A stretch of 64,000 bases of DNA. It comes from Metellina segmentata (Eukaryota; Arthropoda; Arachnida; Araneae; Tetragnathidae). Under the pieces are notes generated by a model that searched no databases, was not told where the DNA came from, and saw nothing but the letters and a program-made list of their open reading frames with translations. The stretch spans positions 10,633,038 through 10,697,037 of the forward strand of contig OX375875.1 in NCBI GenBank assembly GCA_947359465.1, given 5' to 3'. Positions within the stretch are counted from its first letter, which is position 1; each line of letters begins with the position of its first letter. Positions 33,288 through 45,037 of the stretch are shown here, piece after piece. A program made the translations under genes and the position numbers.

Positions 33288-33941
33288 CGGGGATAATGTT
33301 ACTTGCGTCCGTAGCATTCCTTAAGCTACACGTGCTCCCTGGGTGGTGCTAAATGAGTAGCAGCCTTGCAGACGAGTTCGAATGCATGAATACATGAATA
33401 TTTGAATTCTGGAAGCTTGTAGAACATTGCTATAAATGAAGTGTCAACCAGGCCCCGTACGACCTAGTTAGCTACAAGTCCGCCTAGTCAAAAATTAATC
33501 TAGCTTTAAAAGACAAGCATTCGGTACAGTTAAAAGAACGCACAAGAGAGAAGCCATGGAGGCATACCATGCACAATCTCCCTGATTGCCCAAGAAGCAA
33601 AGCTGTGGCTTCTTTTCATTTGACTACTATGCATGATTGTCTTTGCGCCCATCTCTACACATCGGATAGTGGATAATCCTGTCTACTGCAGTGGTGCTAC
33701 TATGAATGCTGAACACCTCCTTGTCTGTCCAGCTCTTACGAAGAACTGTACTTTCTCCCGATATTGGGAAGCCAGAGATCTCTTGCACAGAGTTTGACTC
33801 TTTGATCTCTGTTTCATCGTGCTCCTGTTCATATTGTATTCCTGTTCTGGTGTCTTTTTTTCTTTTGTGTATTTGATCTCTGTAATGGCTTTAGGATAAC
33901 GTCCATGTACAGCCTGCTGTATTGGAAATAAAAAAAAAAAT
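33288..33941 (+). mobile_element. 5'-truncated non-LTR retrotransposon (LINE) 3' end
   Basis: The segment carries the last part of a LINE open reading frame, a 3' untranslated region, an AATAAA signal at about 33926-33931 and an A tract ending at 33941. Candidate target duplications are tattcctttatctttatc (33270-33287) and tattcatttatcttcttc (33942-33959), 15 of 18 matching. The left boundary depends on that reading and could be nearer 33480. Strong 5' truncation is usual for target-primed insertion. Confidence 0.75.
33500..33797 (+). pseudogene. LINE ORF2 C-terminus (reverse transcriptase polyprotein end)
   Basis: The reading is LALKDKHSVQLKERTREKPW, RSKAVASFHLTTMHDCLCAH, then a stop after TSDSG. 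One frame over it resumes as YCSGATMNAEHLLVCPALTK and YWEARDLLHRV, ending at a stop at 33795-33797. The pattern of RxxAVAxFRLxTGHD followed by a Cys/His cluster (C...M...EHLLxCPAL) is typical of the extreme C-terminus of arthropod non-LTR elements carrying a terminal RNase H/zinc-knuckle region. Reverse transcriptase and endonuclease domains are absent. One frameshift and truncation make it dead. Confidence 0.8.
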
Positions 33942-35354
33942 ATTCATTTATCTTCTTCATCCATGAAATTTATTTTGGTGTTCTTTAATTTTAATTTCTA
34001 AATTCAAACATACCTTTTGCGCATGCTGTAGTATAAGGGTTATTGAACTGGTGAGACTACTACACCAGCAAAATACAATAAATCTGTAGCACTAGTAATT
34101 TAGGTTGAATCTGACAAAACCGTTTTCTCTCCCAGTTATTCGCAACATAATCTTTATTACAAACTGAACCTTTTGGGTGGAATTAAATAACTTCAATAAA
34201 GCTGTATCTCCCGACAGATAAACCTAGCTGTCGCCTGAAAGTCACGTCCATTCCAACCAACGACGGCCATGTATTATTTGACCTGATACAGGCCGCAGGG
34301 CATGAATTAAAGATAAGGGAAGTTCGTCGCCTCCCACTATCAAGTCACAAGAGTTTCTTTATGTGCGTTCCTGTCACACTGATGCTAAAGCCGTAAAGGA
34401 TTTTATGCTTTTTGGGCGAGAGGGAAATCAGAATACTTGAATCGCTTTGATTTCGTAGGGACAAAAACGATAATAGTGCGAAAGTTTGTCGCCCTTGTAA
34501 TAAGAGTAAATCAAGTATCATAAATATAATATTGGTACTGATTTGAACGGTATACGAGTCTTTTCGGAGCTCTTTTATTTGAGTACATGGTATGATTGTT
34601 TATTTACAGTCACTGATCGCTTTCGTTGCGTTTGTATGACCTTCTGAATGATTGAAATGACTGATACAAATTTGACTGTTTTCTTATCACGCACATACAA
34701 AGCCAAAGAAATAAATTATATATTTTCTCGTTATGCCCACCGTTAAATCTTTAACTACATAATCAACATTTTCGAAATTAAACGCAAAATTCGACAACTG
34801 AAAAGAAATGTTTAATAATTAAGGATTTATGAATTTCTCGAGCGATTTTTAATGTGTCATAGTCATTCGAAACTGATAGAAACAAATGCCCTAATCCGGA
34901 CATACAACTTGAGTTATGCAACACTTTGACAAAACAATATTCTAAACTTTTCTCTCGTATAGTCTTTAGCAATCTAATGAAATAACTCCATAAATTCAGT
35001 CTCATGGTTTCCAATCGGGCACATTTTTTTAAAATTTGTAAACAATAACAAATTGATGTTATTTGCATCAAGATTGTTTCTTTTTGGAGAAAACTAAAAT
35101 CCTCCGAGCTTCATGAGATTTTCGAGTACTTTATAATTGCTTGTACCCTATAATATACTCTTAATGGTTAAATAACCTTATATCTTGGTTGAAAGAATCA
35201 GCGGGCGCATTATATAGGTCACAAATGTCAAAACTGCCATACATGAAAAACATCTAGATGCCGATCTGATATATACGTGTGAACCCCTAAGAGGGTTAAC
35301 CCATTATGGACTGCTTTTACACCGTGGCTTGATCGGTAGAAACATTTAGAAAAT
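33942..35354. other. AT-rich non-coding stretch
   Basis: No coding or repeat structure that I can support. Confidence 0.4.
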
Positions 35355-35655
35355 GGTACGTAGGTATTCAATCAACGTCGGTACTTTAACATGACAATGG
35401 GCTATTGACAATGGGATCCGGTATCAACCGACGAAAGAATGATCCGAGGAGAACATCTCATAATTTTGAACCACGGTCAGATGATGAGGTCACACCTGAG
35501 CTGGCACTCCACTTTCCTAACTTCCACGCCAAAGTGAGGACATTCGAGTCCACTACAGATTTAACGTGTCCCAGCCCCCAGGTCTTTGATTGAACTCGCA
35601 ACCCTTCGGTCGGTAATCCGTTACTCTTCCAAACAGGCTACCGTGGGCCCTTAGA
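35355..35655 (-). mobile_element. tRNA-derived SINE, type B head, complete
   Basis: Best-preserved type B copy. In sense it begins gggcccacggtagcctgttt then ggaagagtaacggattaccg and gggttgcgagttcaatca, which lines up with a tRNA TAGCTCAGTTGG A box and GGTTCRAATC B box. The body (gactcgaatgtcctcacttt; gccagctcaggtgtgacctc; tctgaccgtggttcaaaatt) and a TACC-like tail at the left (ggtacgtaggtatt) follow. No clear target duplication. Confidence 0.82.
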
Positions 35656-35670
35656 AAATGAAGAAATAAG

Positions 35671-35735
35671 AAGACTTCTGTTGGCCTCTGGATCGGAAGA
35701 CTTCTGGTTCGAATCCGGGGTCATGAACCCTCATA
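35671..35735 (+). mobile_element. SINE type A head fragment
   Basis: The phrase ggcctctggatcggaagact followed by tctggttcgaatccggggtc matches the anticodon-arm to B-box part of the type A head. No body follows, so it is a stub. It lies 15 bp from a type B SINE. Confidence 0.65.
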
Positions 35736-35814
35736 GACCTATAAATGAACTAGACGGAGCTTGTGCTGCTTCATATTATTCCTCCTAATCTCGCGGTCTG
35801 AAGATCGCCGGGTC

Positions 35815-35935
35815 AAGATCACATGACATTGAAAGAAAGCACGAATTCTAATAGCAGAACTTATTCAAGTGCGTGATGAAAAACACTCTTTTGAGCTAAG
35901 CGGCCCAAGTCGCTTATTAATCCCATGTGATCTAT
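35815..35935. repeat. Unclassified dispersed repeat (partner at 44510-44640)
   Basis: The phrases aaagcacgaattctaatagc, ttattcaagtgcgtgat and attaatcccatgtgatctat have ordered counterparts at 44535-44635 (aaagcacgaatcctaatag; attgacaagagtgat; attaatctataccttctccc). Both are plus-oriented and diverged. No boundary features are seen. Confidence 0.5.
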
Positions 35936-36323
35936 ACTTAGGAATTATTACTAAAGCGACTCCATTCACAATATGATTCGTCAATATAATTAAGGTCTGT
36001 TTTCAAAAATTCCATGACCAAAATAGGATTTAATTCTGTCTTCCCTGGATAGTCCCAGACAAGCAATGAGGTGAACAGTGGCTTGATCCATATTACATTT
36101 TTATAACAGGTAGGGAGTACTTTAAAACCAAAACGAAACGAATTACAATATATTTTAGTCCAAAGGCTACTCAAAAGTCCATAATTTCATATGACCATTT
36201 TAGATCTCCCAAGGTTCCCAATTTGCAGACTTAAAACGAGGCCAAGGAATTACCGAATCCGCAAATATAAAATTTTCAAAAGTTAAAAGTGTCTTCGCGA
36301 GCGTATTCTTTTTTTAACAAGTA

Positions 36324-36891
36324 CACAACCCCACAATAATGGACCGGACAGCAAGATGTGATGGTATAAGGGAAAGAAAAGATGGTTTAATAGAGGATGG
36401 TCCCCACGTGCTGTAATTACACCAGCAACCCTTTTGGGCATACTTTCAACAAGGTTTTGATGCACAGCTATGAGTATTTCTGTCCATTCCTGCTGCAAGA
36501 ACGTCGCCAGCTCAGCTGTAGATTTCGGACGTGGTTTCCTGGTCCGTAAGCGTCGCTCTAATTCGTCCCACAGATGTTCTATGGGGTTTAGGTAGGAACT
36601 CTGAGCAGGCCAGGGAAGACGTTTTACATCCATATCTTGATACCACTGCTTGACAGAGGCTGCAACATGACATGGTGCGTTGTCGTCCTGGAAGTAACAT
36701 TCGTCCATTCCATAAAATTGTCAGAGCTCAGAAAGAACCTGATGCTCCAAAATGTTCATGCAGGCGTCGGCGTTCAATTGACCAGGAACAACATGCAAAG
36801 GTTTAGGGCTATACCACAAAACACGCCTCCAAACAAATAATCGGATTTTATGCAAAATCGCTGGCATCCGGTCCATTATTGTAGGGTAGAG
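36324..36891 (-). mobile_element. Tc1-type (DD34E) deletion derivative
   Basis: A 568-bp element with TA outside both ends (36322-36323 and 36892-36893). Ends are CACAACCCCACAATAATGGA on the left and, inverted from the right, CTCTACCCTACAATAATGGA. After about 60 bp from its 5' end it jumps directly into the middle of a transposase, exactly as the 58451-59020 copy does, so both carry the same internal deletion. Confidence 0.92.
36375..36830 (-). pseudogene. Tc1-type transposase, C-terminal half only
   Basis: The minus-strand reading gives LHVVPGQLNADACMNILEHQ, a stop, then YGMDECYFQDDNAPCHVAAS, VKRLPWPAQSSYLNPIEHLW, DELERRLRTRKPRPKSTAEL and VESMPKRVAGVITARGDHPL. The Asp of DDNAPCH and the Glu of PIEHLW are separated by 34 residues, the classic Tc1 spacing. 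The N-terminal DNA-binding domain and first Asp fall in the internal deletion. An in-frame stop near 36720 adds to the loss. Confidence 0.9.
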
Positions 36892-37111
36892 TATATTGAA
36901 GTAAAAAGCATAGAATCACCAGAATACACTCCTGATTTAACGCTGGGACCAAAAAAGGTTATGAACACAGCATATTCTTAGTTAAATGTGAATGGAATCT
37001 ATCACAATTTGTGTGGCAAGGAATTAAAAAATAAAGTCAATACTTCCACGAAGACGTTAATCAAAATATGCACCGAATTCAAATTACTGATAGCACTCAA
37101 TCTTATGTAAT

Positions 37112-37385
37112 GTAGTAGCCCAGTTGGAACAGCAACCGTAAGGTTGCAAGTTCTAATCCTACCAAAGACCGTCGTGTAAAAAGGGGACTGGTGCATGTTA
37201 AATCTGTCGTAGACTCAAATGTCCTCATGTTGAGGAATTTTGGGAATGGGGTGCCAGCTAGGTGTGAACTCATCATCTAACCGTGGTTCAAAATTATATG
37301 TCGTCCTCGGATCTTTCCCTTGGAGTTTGATGCTTGACCGTCACCAATATCCCGTTGCTTCAGTGTGAAGTTAGTTAAAAATACC
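37112..37385 (+). mobile_element. tRNA-derived SINE, type B head
   Basis: The head is gtagcccagttggaacagca then aaggttgcaagttctaatcc. The linker (gggactggtgcatgttaaat) and body follow (caaatgtcctcatgttgagg; gaccgtcaccaatatcccgt), ending in an attacc-like tail. It carries small deletions relative to 35355-35655. Confidence 0.78.
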
Positions 37386-38184
37386 AAAACAACATTCCAA
37401 TGTGGACTGTTAAGCAATCCATCGAAATTAATCCTTAAAGAATACAAATGTTATTGTGAACCGACACTGATTCACAGCACGTAAGTATTCCTTACCAATG
37501 GTCAGCTAATAAGGGATTCCATCTTAAGCAACATACCAGAAGTCTCGGTGCTTCGTGACTTGGGATTCATTATCCCTCAATTGAGATGCTTCTTCTGTCA
37601 ACAGCTGTTTTTCACTGGTAAATTAATTTATGTAACGAATAGGCGTTCTCTGGACATGAAAGGTGGGAAGAAAATGTTGGTGTGGGGAATTTAAAAGTTT
37701 CGCATTTTTCTCTTCAGGTCTAAATATTGTAAAAAACAATTGGTTTACAATTTTGTAATTGAAAGTCTTGTTCGTCATAAGCTCTCTATTAAAAAAGAAA
37801 AATATTTCCAAATGTTATGTTTAAAAGTTTGTACGTTATTCCGTATATATCATCACGTGAATTCAAGAAGTTAGCCATTTTTTCAATAAAGGGAAAAACA
37901 TTTTTTATTATCGTTTATTTATAATAGTTAATTTTATAGTTTATAATAGTAATTTTTTATAGTTTATCTCCGTTTCCCGCATATATCTATATTTTTCATT
38001 TGTCAATAAACAGAGCTTAAGCGATTAAAAAAGTTGCATTGTCCTTGCATTAAATTATGTAAGATATCGGCTTTACTAATTTAAGTATAACTCGAAATAC
38101 ATCATTTTTCGAGTAGATATGTAGTAAGATGGTAGATAAAAACCTCAGACCTAAGGAAAGTATCCGAGAAAATTGGGTAATTTT
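37386..38184. other. AT-rich non-coding stretch
   Basis: Nothing recognisable. Confidence 0.4.
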
Positions 38185-38302
38185 TAATTTACGTTCTCAA
38201 GCACTACAACTACCTATTAACTAGGGTCGTAGTTAAATCCAATAAGGGAAATATACGTGGACAACCACGGTCATATGATAACATAACACCTCAGCTGGCA
38301 AC
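38185..38302 (-). mobile_element. SINE body fragment, decayed
   Basis: Weak match to the body on the minus strand: gcactacaactacctatta, aagggaaatatacgtggaca, accacggtcatatgataaca and cctcagctggcaacccccc. Head and tail are missing. Confidence 0.5.
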
Positions 38303-38339
38303 CCCCCCCCCCAAGAAATTGTGACGTCACACCTATTCA

Positions 38340-38525
38340 CTCTCTTCGCAATTCCAATTTCACAATAACGAGGCCATCACGGCGTTGTCCGTGGTGTTGG
38401 TTTGCGAAGCAAACCAAATGGGAATGTGTAGCAAACACCGGTGGTTTACATATGTTCCCAATGGACACACCTAACCCCACAAAGTACAGCACGGGCAACG
38501 CCGTGCTAGCCACGCAGTGGCTAGT
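38340..38525 (+). mobile_element. Helitron-like 3' end
   Basis: A 7-bp-stem hairpin (agcacgg at 38488-38494 with ccgtgct at 38501-38507, loop gcaacg) is followed 13 nt later by CTAG (38521-38524) and then T. A hairpin about 10 nt before a terminal CTRR next to T is the signature of Helitron 3' ends. A second hairpin (ctagccac-gca-gtggctag) overlaps the terminus, and a third perfect one (tggtttgc-gaa-gcaaacca) lies at about 38397-38415. No Rep/helicase is encoded. The 5' boundary is a guess. Confidence 0.45.
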
Positions 38526-41500
38526 TTCTGATAAAGCATCTGAAATCCTTATTTTCTTATGTACATCGTTGTAAAAGAAAAACAAAACAAACTCTCAAAA
38601 ATCTTATAGAAAGAAAATTTGCTTTTTAAAATCAAGTTTAGGGAATTGATCCTCCTTAAATAAATTATCAAAAATAAAAATGTACAAACTCACAAGAAAT
38701 AACATTTTTGAAAAAAGAGTGTATATTTATTTAGAGAATAATATTTATTCCATTCAATGCTCTGAAACTCAAAGAATAGTCCTTTTGCTCTAATCAATTT
38801 ATTATTCGTCGACAATATATAAACAACGGCCATTTCTATGTCACGTAAATTAGTGAAAAATATAGACGCGAAATTTTTCAAGCTCAAGGATTGTTTTTAG
38901 TTTACAAATTAAGTGATACCAACTTGCGGATCTTCTTACAACTTACAACATCAATCAAAACAAAAATGTATCGAATCGAATACCTCGAAACGGAGAAACA
39001 CATTCTTAACTATAAAGTAAACTTTCTTAGAGCAAGTAACAAAAAATCAGAGTATCTAAAATAGAGTAACAAAAGGGTGCAGAGAAAAAGTTTTTCAATC
39101 TTTTCGACCAAATCTTTTCAGAGCGTTTCTAAACTTTGTAATTTTGACGCCAACTATCCGCAGTTCATAAAAAATTGTTCCCTCATCTGGAACTAAGGTT
39201 TTGAAGACGGAAAATCTCAATCCACTTCTTAAAATTTTTTTTTAAATACCCTCAATGGGACTAAAACTGCAGACATTAACTCAAGGTTAGAAATTAAGAT
39301 AACAAAGTCAGGCGTATTCCACAAATATTTTATCCTTAAAGCCACGTTCACATGAGGAGTTTCAACGCGTGTATGGCAAGGTCCCACCAAAAATTTTGTA
39401 ATTGAATGCAATATTTTAATTATTTTGTTTTTATGGATATGTAAACATGTTGTAATTACTAGGACCTGAACTTAGATTATATTCGCATTTTTAGTTCCTT
39501 TTCTCTTTAAGAACAAATTTTTATTTTCGGTTTAATGATTTTCAGGATTTTATTTTCGGTTTAATGATTTCATGGCAAATTCTGAAGAGGAAATTCTAGT
39601 TTATGACTGTTCAAATTTGAATTATGTAAACGTAAAATGTATGAAAAATACAAGAACAAACTATTTTAAAGATTTTTCCAAACTCGAAAACTTTTATTCC
39701 AGGTGACATTTGTTTTAAAATTTTAAAGGTAATTTCTTTGAATATTTTTACAATTTTAAAAAGCTTAAAGTTCTAAGCTGGTAAGGACTAACAAGAGTAA
39801 CACGCAAGATTCTCCTTCAAGCTTTTTATAGTAGCACGTCTATTGAAAGGGCTCCGAGCAATATAGTGAGAAATCACAGAAATATATTTCGTGATGAAAG
39901 AAATGAAAACAAAATACTCAAGAGGATCAAAGGAATTTCTGATTGTTTGAATGAGTGCGTGATACTTGAAAGAGAGCTTAGGGTAACATAACCTGTTAAA
40001 AAAAGATTAAGCCACAATAATTTTGAAATTTTTAAAAACTTTAAAATTGCTATCCTGAAATTTTTAAAAAGTGGAAAGTAATTACGTTGCCTGAAATTCT
40101 TCAATTTTCTTGGTGTAAGCCACATCATTAATGCAAACAGAAACATCAAAAATTTCAAAATGAATCACCAAGTCTAAGAACTTAAACATCAAAGTGAAAT
40201 TTTTTACCAATGCTTGGCCAACTCGAAATTGCTAGACACTAGCTATTCACAAACTGCATACGAAGCATTAAACAGTCCATACCAAGCAGCTTGTAAAGGT
40301 AAATACTCAAAACTCGAGCCTTAATAATCCTGTCTAATGCAACTTATGACAGCAGATCAATATTCTCAGGAAATAACCAAGAAGAAATATAACATTTTGA
40401 TAGCAATTTATGAATGTATCATGAGCGCGTGCACGGCAAATCAATTTCATTTAGTTGTATACTAAGAAACGGTACTCCATATCGCATCCTGGAAACAAAT
40501 ACAAGTAGATGGTGGGTCTAGACATAATAGGCCGTTTGGGAGGCAGTCGCAAACTAGTTTCGTAATTACTTAGAGCAAATGGGGATAGCCGTAACTCGGA
40601 TGTGGTGGAAGAGGAATGGAGGAGTTTGGAACTAAACGCAGTGGGAAGGAAGGTATGGGGTACTTTTTGGCTTGTAAATAAGTAATCGAACAACATATAC
40701 AAGTTCATAACGTGAGGGGCAATAAAACTATCGATTTCAGAAAGAAACGAGACACCGTACCGAGCTTATTTGTTACTTATATCGAACTCCCACGAGGAAA
40801 TATGAATAATTAAAGTAGTGTCGCAAATAAATTTTCTTCGATGACAGAATATTAGGTAAGTGCAGACATTGGCTTGTCTTACGTGTTTTCAGACATTTAA
40901 TCACTTTTTCTAATTACCAGAAGTGGATTACAATAGAACAAATGGCTAGACGGCAGATGCCACACGCACACAATGCAAATAATATCACTGCAACGTAAGA
41001 CAATAGCATAATATAAAGAACACAGAACAAGGCTATGAGATGAAAGGAAAGTCTATAAACCCATAGGAGCCCTCGCCTCCCAGTATCGATCATAATGTCT
41101 AGTCTAGTCTCGTTGAGGTCACCTAGGGGTCAGGAAAAACTGATGCGGTGAAGATGTCGAGCAGGTACTACTGCCGTAATGTACAAGATGTACTAATATC
41201 GTTATGTAACTTTTCCTATTAAATCGCTTCGAAATACAATGGAAACTATTCTTTGTGATTCTTACTATACGAACAACCTGTGGAAGGGTATCGCAAAAAA
41301 ATGTTACCACGCTTTATTAGCTGTAAAAAGACGGATTTTATTTTTGTTGCAGATTTAACGGTTGATAAATAGTGGCGCGATCCAGATTAAGGTATCCGAA
41401 CACGTTAAAAATGTCATTTTTGACCATAAATTCCAAAAAAAGTTTGATTTTTTTATAGAGTATTTATTTGGCTTTCCAAATATATTTGATTTTTTCTCTA

Positions 41501-42257
41501 AGCTAATTAGTTGCAGAGATATTAAGATTTTAATCAAGGTGGGGGAACCGGAAGTAGGTATGGAAATCACTAGAAGTGGTCGTTAAGACAAAAACCTCTA
41601 AAAATTTAAATTTAAAACTTACTTTATTTTTTTCAAATATAATTTCAGAAAGTTTTTTGAAATGTTCAAATGGTATCTCTTTTGAAAATATTGTGAACAT
41701 TTTTAGAGTGAAGTGAAGAACTAAATTGTTTAAACAAACAATGAAAGCAGGAGAACAAACTTGAAACTATTTTCACTCTAAATTAATATTTATGCATAGT
41801 TTTCTCACTTCAAATGTTATAACACGAAACGTTATGGATGGATTCTCGTAAAACTTTGAGAGCGTGTTGTATAGGGTCTAATTATGCCGAGTTGAAAAGT
41901 TTTTTAATCATGGCCCTTTATTTAAGAAATAGGACTGTAAAACAATCAAAAATCGATCGCTTGTAAAATTTTTTGTCTATTTAAATATCCTTTTCATTCT
42001 AGTTCATTCCCTCGAAAAGTGCATGTAGTTTATTTGATAGCATCCTTTTTTAAATTGGTTGAATAGATTTTCAAGTAGCACATTTGTTTTTGACAAATTT
42101 CTTTGAAATTTCATACATAATTATCATTTTTACAAATTATTAATATATATTTTAAATATTTATAGCTCGATGCTATTGTTTAATAACACTAAACATAAAA
42201 ATATCATTAAAATGTTTCTATACCACATTAAAAGAAGGGTCTAGAACGTGTTCCGAT
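38526..42257. other. AT-rich non-coding stretch
   Basis: No supportable gene. An 85-codon minus frame at 40451-40708 lies in a slightly GC-richer patch and resembles nothing I know. Open frames on both strands around 41355-41586 are mutual antisense readings. A 20-bp phrase (ttttcggtttaatgatt) is directly repeated at about 39523-39567. Confidence 0.4.
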
Positions 42258-42620
42258 ACTCTATGTTGCAAAGAAAGAAAGTTTGCGTTAAAGTGCGAAA
42301 ACGTGGTAGAAGTGCAGAGACGGTTTCGAAAACACTTTCACACTGATCCACCTAGTAGATTCGCCATACGACGAATTAGAGATAAGTTGAAGCAGATGGA
42401 ACTATTCAGAATGCTCAGAGACAATGTTCCGGAAGACCGAAATCCTAGACTGACGCAGACGCGGAACAAAGGGCGTTGCAAGTGTATCGTCTACAACAGA
42501 GAATATCGCTTCGCAAGGAAGAATGAATGAAGTAAGAATTGTTATGAAGTAAGAATTCCAAAGCATAGTGTCCATCGTATTTTGAAGAGATTTAATTGAA
42601 AAAAATTGTCTGCACAAAAA
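42258..42620 (+). pseudogene. mariner-like transposase, N-terminal HTH fragment
   Basis: The reading VVEVQRRFRKHFHTDPPSRF then AIRRIRDKLKQM matches the N-terminal helix-turn-helix domain (VEVQRRFRxHFxTxPPxRxxIxRIxDKF) of a mariner-like family common in arthropods. A diverged tail reads IPKHSVHRILKRFN near 42560-42595, the second HTH. The catalytic domain is absent downstream, so it is an N-terminal orphan. It is the complementary half of the fragment type at 32820-33092. Confidence 0.8.
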
Positions 42621-45037
42621 AATTCGCAAATGTAGTTCGTTATAAACATTCAAAGCAAATTGTACGATATTTTTAATAAATATTTTATAAACAATCACAC
42701 ACACATTTACCAATTTTGCCATTTTGTTTAACTGCACGATTTGGCACAATCACCAACTGGGAATTATTTTGGAATACGACGATGGGTATGTGTGTCGTGT
42801 TCTTGAGTTTTACCATTTTTAAGATAGAAATCAGCACAGAAAACGAAAATCTGACCTAAAATATGTTAGTTTCGAAAGATATCAAATCAACTTTGACAAG
42901 AGAATGGAATGAAATTGAAGACGTCTAGAATCTAAAATTGAAACAGTACTGAGGTACGCTTTTTGACATGCAGATTATAGGAAACGAGAATCAACACAGT
43001 CAAAAGTAAGTGTTCTGTACATTTGGATGATTTTATTTCATTTAGAGGTATAAAATCTATTAACTATTCGTGTATCATAAATTGAGCGCTATATATGAAT
43101 GGATTGAAAAAAAGATGAAATGGAGTAATAACACTTTGCCATCGATAAATATAAGTAATTTAGAAAGTTTAATTCAGACTGCATACGGGAGCCTGCTACT
43201 AAGCAGGAAAAACTTATTGAAAAAATGAGGGTCTGTAAAAGTGCTTTTTATACAGCAATAGCAATTGCGGAAGAAAGCTATCTTTACACTCTTCAGGAAT
43301 ATTTCGGAAAATTTAAAAAGCGTGTTTAAAAAAAATTTTAATTTACCGGGAATAAACTAGTTTTGCTTTTAAAATCCACTACAATTAGTCATCTTTTATT
43401 TTTAATATTCAAGCAATATTCTTTTTACTACGCATCATTGAATATTCTTAATAAGATAGTAATCCGAGACAATGGAAAAACCATTTTCTTTTGACAATTA
43501 TTACACTATATTACATTTACATTTATTACAATTAAGAATATTCTTATTATTATGCTTCAAATAAAAAGTTTTACATTTGATCAGAATCACATTCACTTTT
43601 TTAAAAATAAAGTAGAGATTCTTAAACAAACAGCAGAACATTTGTTATGTCGAATTTAATGGACGCGCGAAGGTCACCAAATTTCACTTTGTGTCATAAG
43701 TAAATGTATACTCTCACATCAAGAAACGTCAGTCATAGAATTTTAGTGAATTTCCTAAACCTCCATTTATTTATTTCTAAAAATAGAAGTAAATAAAGAT
43801 TAGTTTCCTGTTATCAAATCGTTATTGTTAAATTTTGGTAGAGATAACTTTCAATCAATTTCATTCTACTTCAACATCAATCACCTTCAATTCAATTTCG
43901 TTCAGTCAGCTCTTACAGTTTAGTAATATGTCGAATTAAAAACACACGAGTACGAGGTATTATTCTGCCATTTTCATACATAGGGTATTATTTGTTTTAA
44001 AACACTTATGAAACATGAAGTACCCACACAGTTCTAATAATGATAGTTTGGAATAACACAGATTTTCAAGTAGGAAGTACTATTTAAAAAATTATAAAAA
44101 GTAATAAAACTTTTTTTTAAATTACACGGTTAATTTAACAGGAATTGTAAAGGCCCCTTGTATTGCAGATTAATTTTAAGACTATAAGCGTATTCAAATT
44201 TCCGTGATAAAACGTAAACGTATAATTTAATAAATTATTCGTGAAACAATGTATGAGTTTACGTATGAGATTTTTTTTCAGCGTAAACTTAAACAACTTC
44301 CGATTAAGGACTATGATTTATCGTCATTTTTCAGGTGTTCGGTGTTATTTTTTTGTGTAACCTGTGTGCTGAATTGCATTTGAATAACATGTCAAATTAC
44401 TACACAAATTATGACACATAAACCTTTTAATGAAATAGATGTAGCATGTGTCCATAACTTATTTTTCTCCTGATCAATCAGTTTGAAGATTTCCTGGTTA
44501 AGAACTTTTGATCTCAGTCACTGGGTAGTGGAAAAAAGCACGAATCCTAATAGAGGACTAATTGACAAGAGTGATCAAAAAGACTTGTTTACACTCCATA
44601 GTCAATCGGCATTAATCTATACCTTCTCCCATGTGACAAAATTATGAGATCATGAGAGCGACTCTGCACACATGCTCTGTCTATTCCATTCTAAGAAAGA
44701 GTTTACCGAAACGAATTCACTGTTGGGGTAAACTAATTCCATACTCATGTTTAAAAAAAGATCCCCTCTTAGGCAATGAGAAAAAAATATCATAAAAGAT
44801 TTTGAAGAAACCTTACCTGTACGTCAAGAAACGATGCTGAAGACAGAACCAAGGGACGAAAAAAAAAGTTCAGTTCATAATAAATAAAACCTTGCTATAA
44901 AACATTGAAAACAGAAAGAGGATCTAACGTTGCTTCACTAGTGGCACACCGTCGGGGAAAGCACCATTGATGTTCAATATTAGGAGCTACATAGATTGTT
45001 GTTAACTAATGGGGAAAAAGGCAGCCGGTTAAAGATT
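42621..45037. other. AT-rich stretch 3' of the PPP1R3 exon
   Basis: It contains the second copy of the unclassified repeat (44510-44640). The 3' untranslated region of the minus-strand PPP1R3 gene should lie within it, but I cannot place a polyadenylation site with confidence. Confidence 0.4.

Noticed and set aside
38337..38585. 82-codon minus-strand frame
   Set aside because: Its bulk coincides with the hairpin-rich Helitron-like segment and shows no protein family.
41355..41586. Overlapping open frames on both strands
   Set aside because: Mutually antisense readings of an AT-rich stretch, no motif, no splice or start context.
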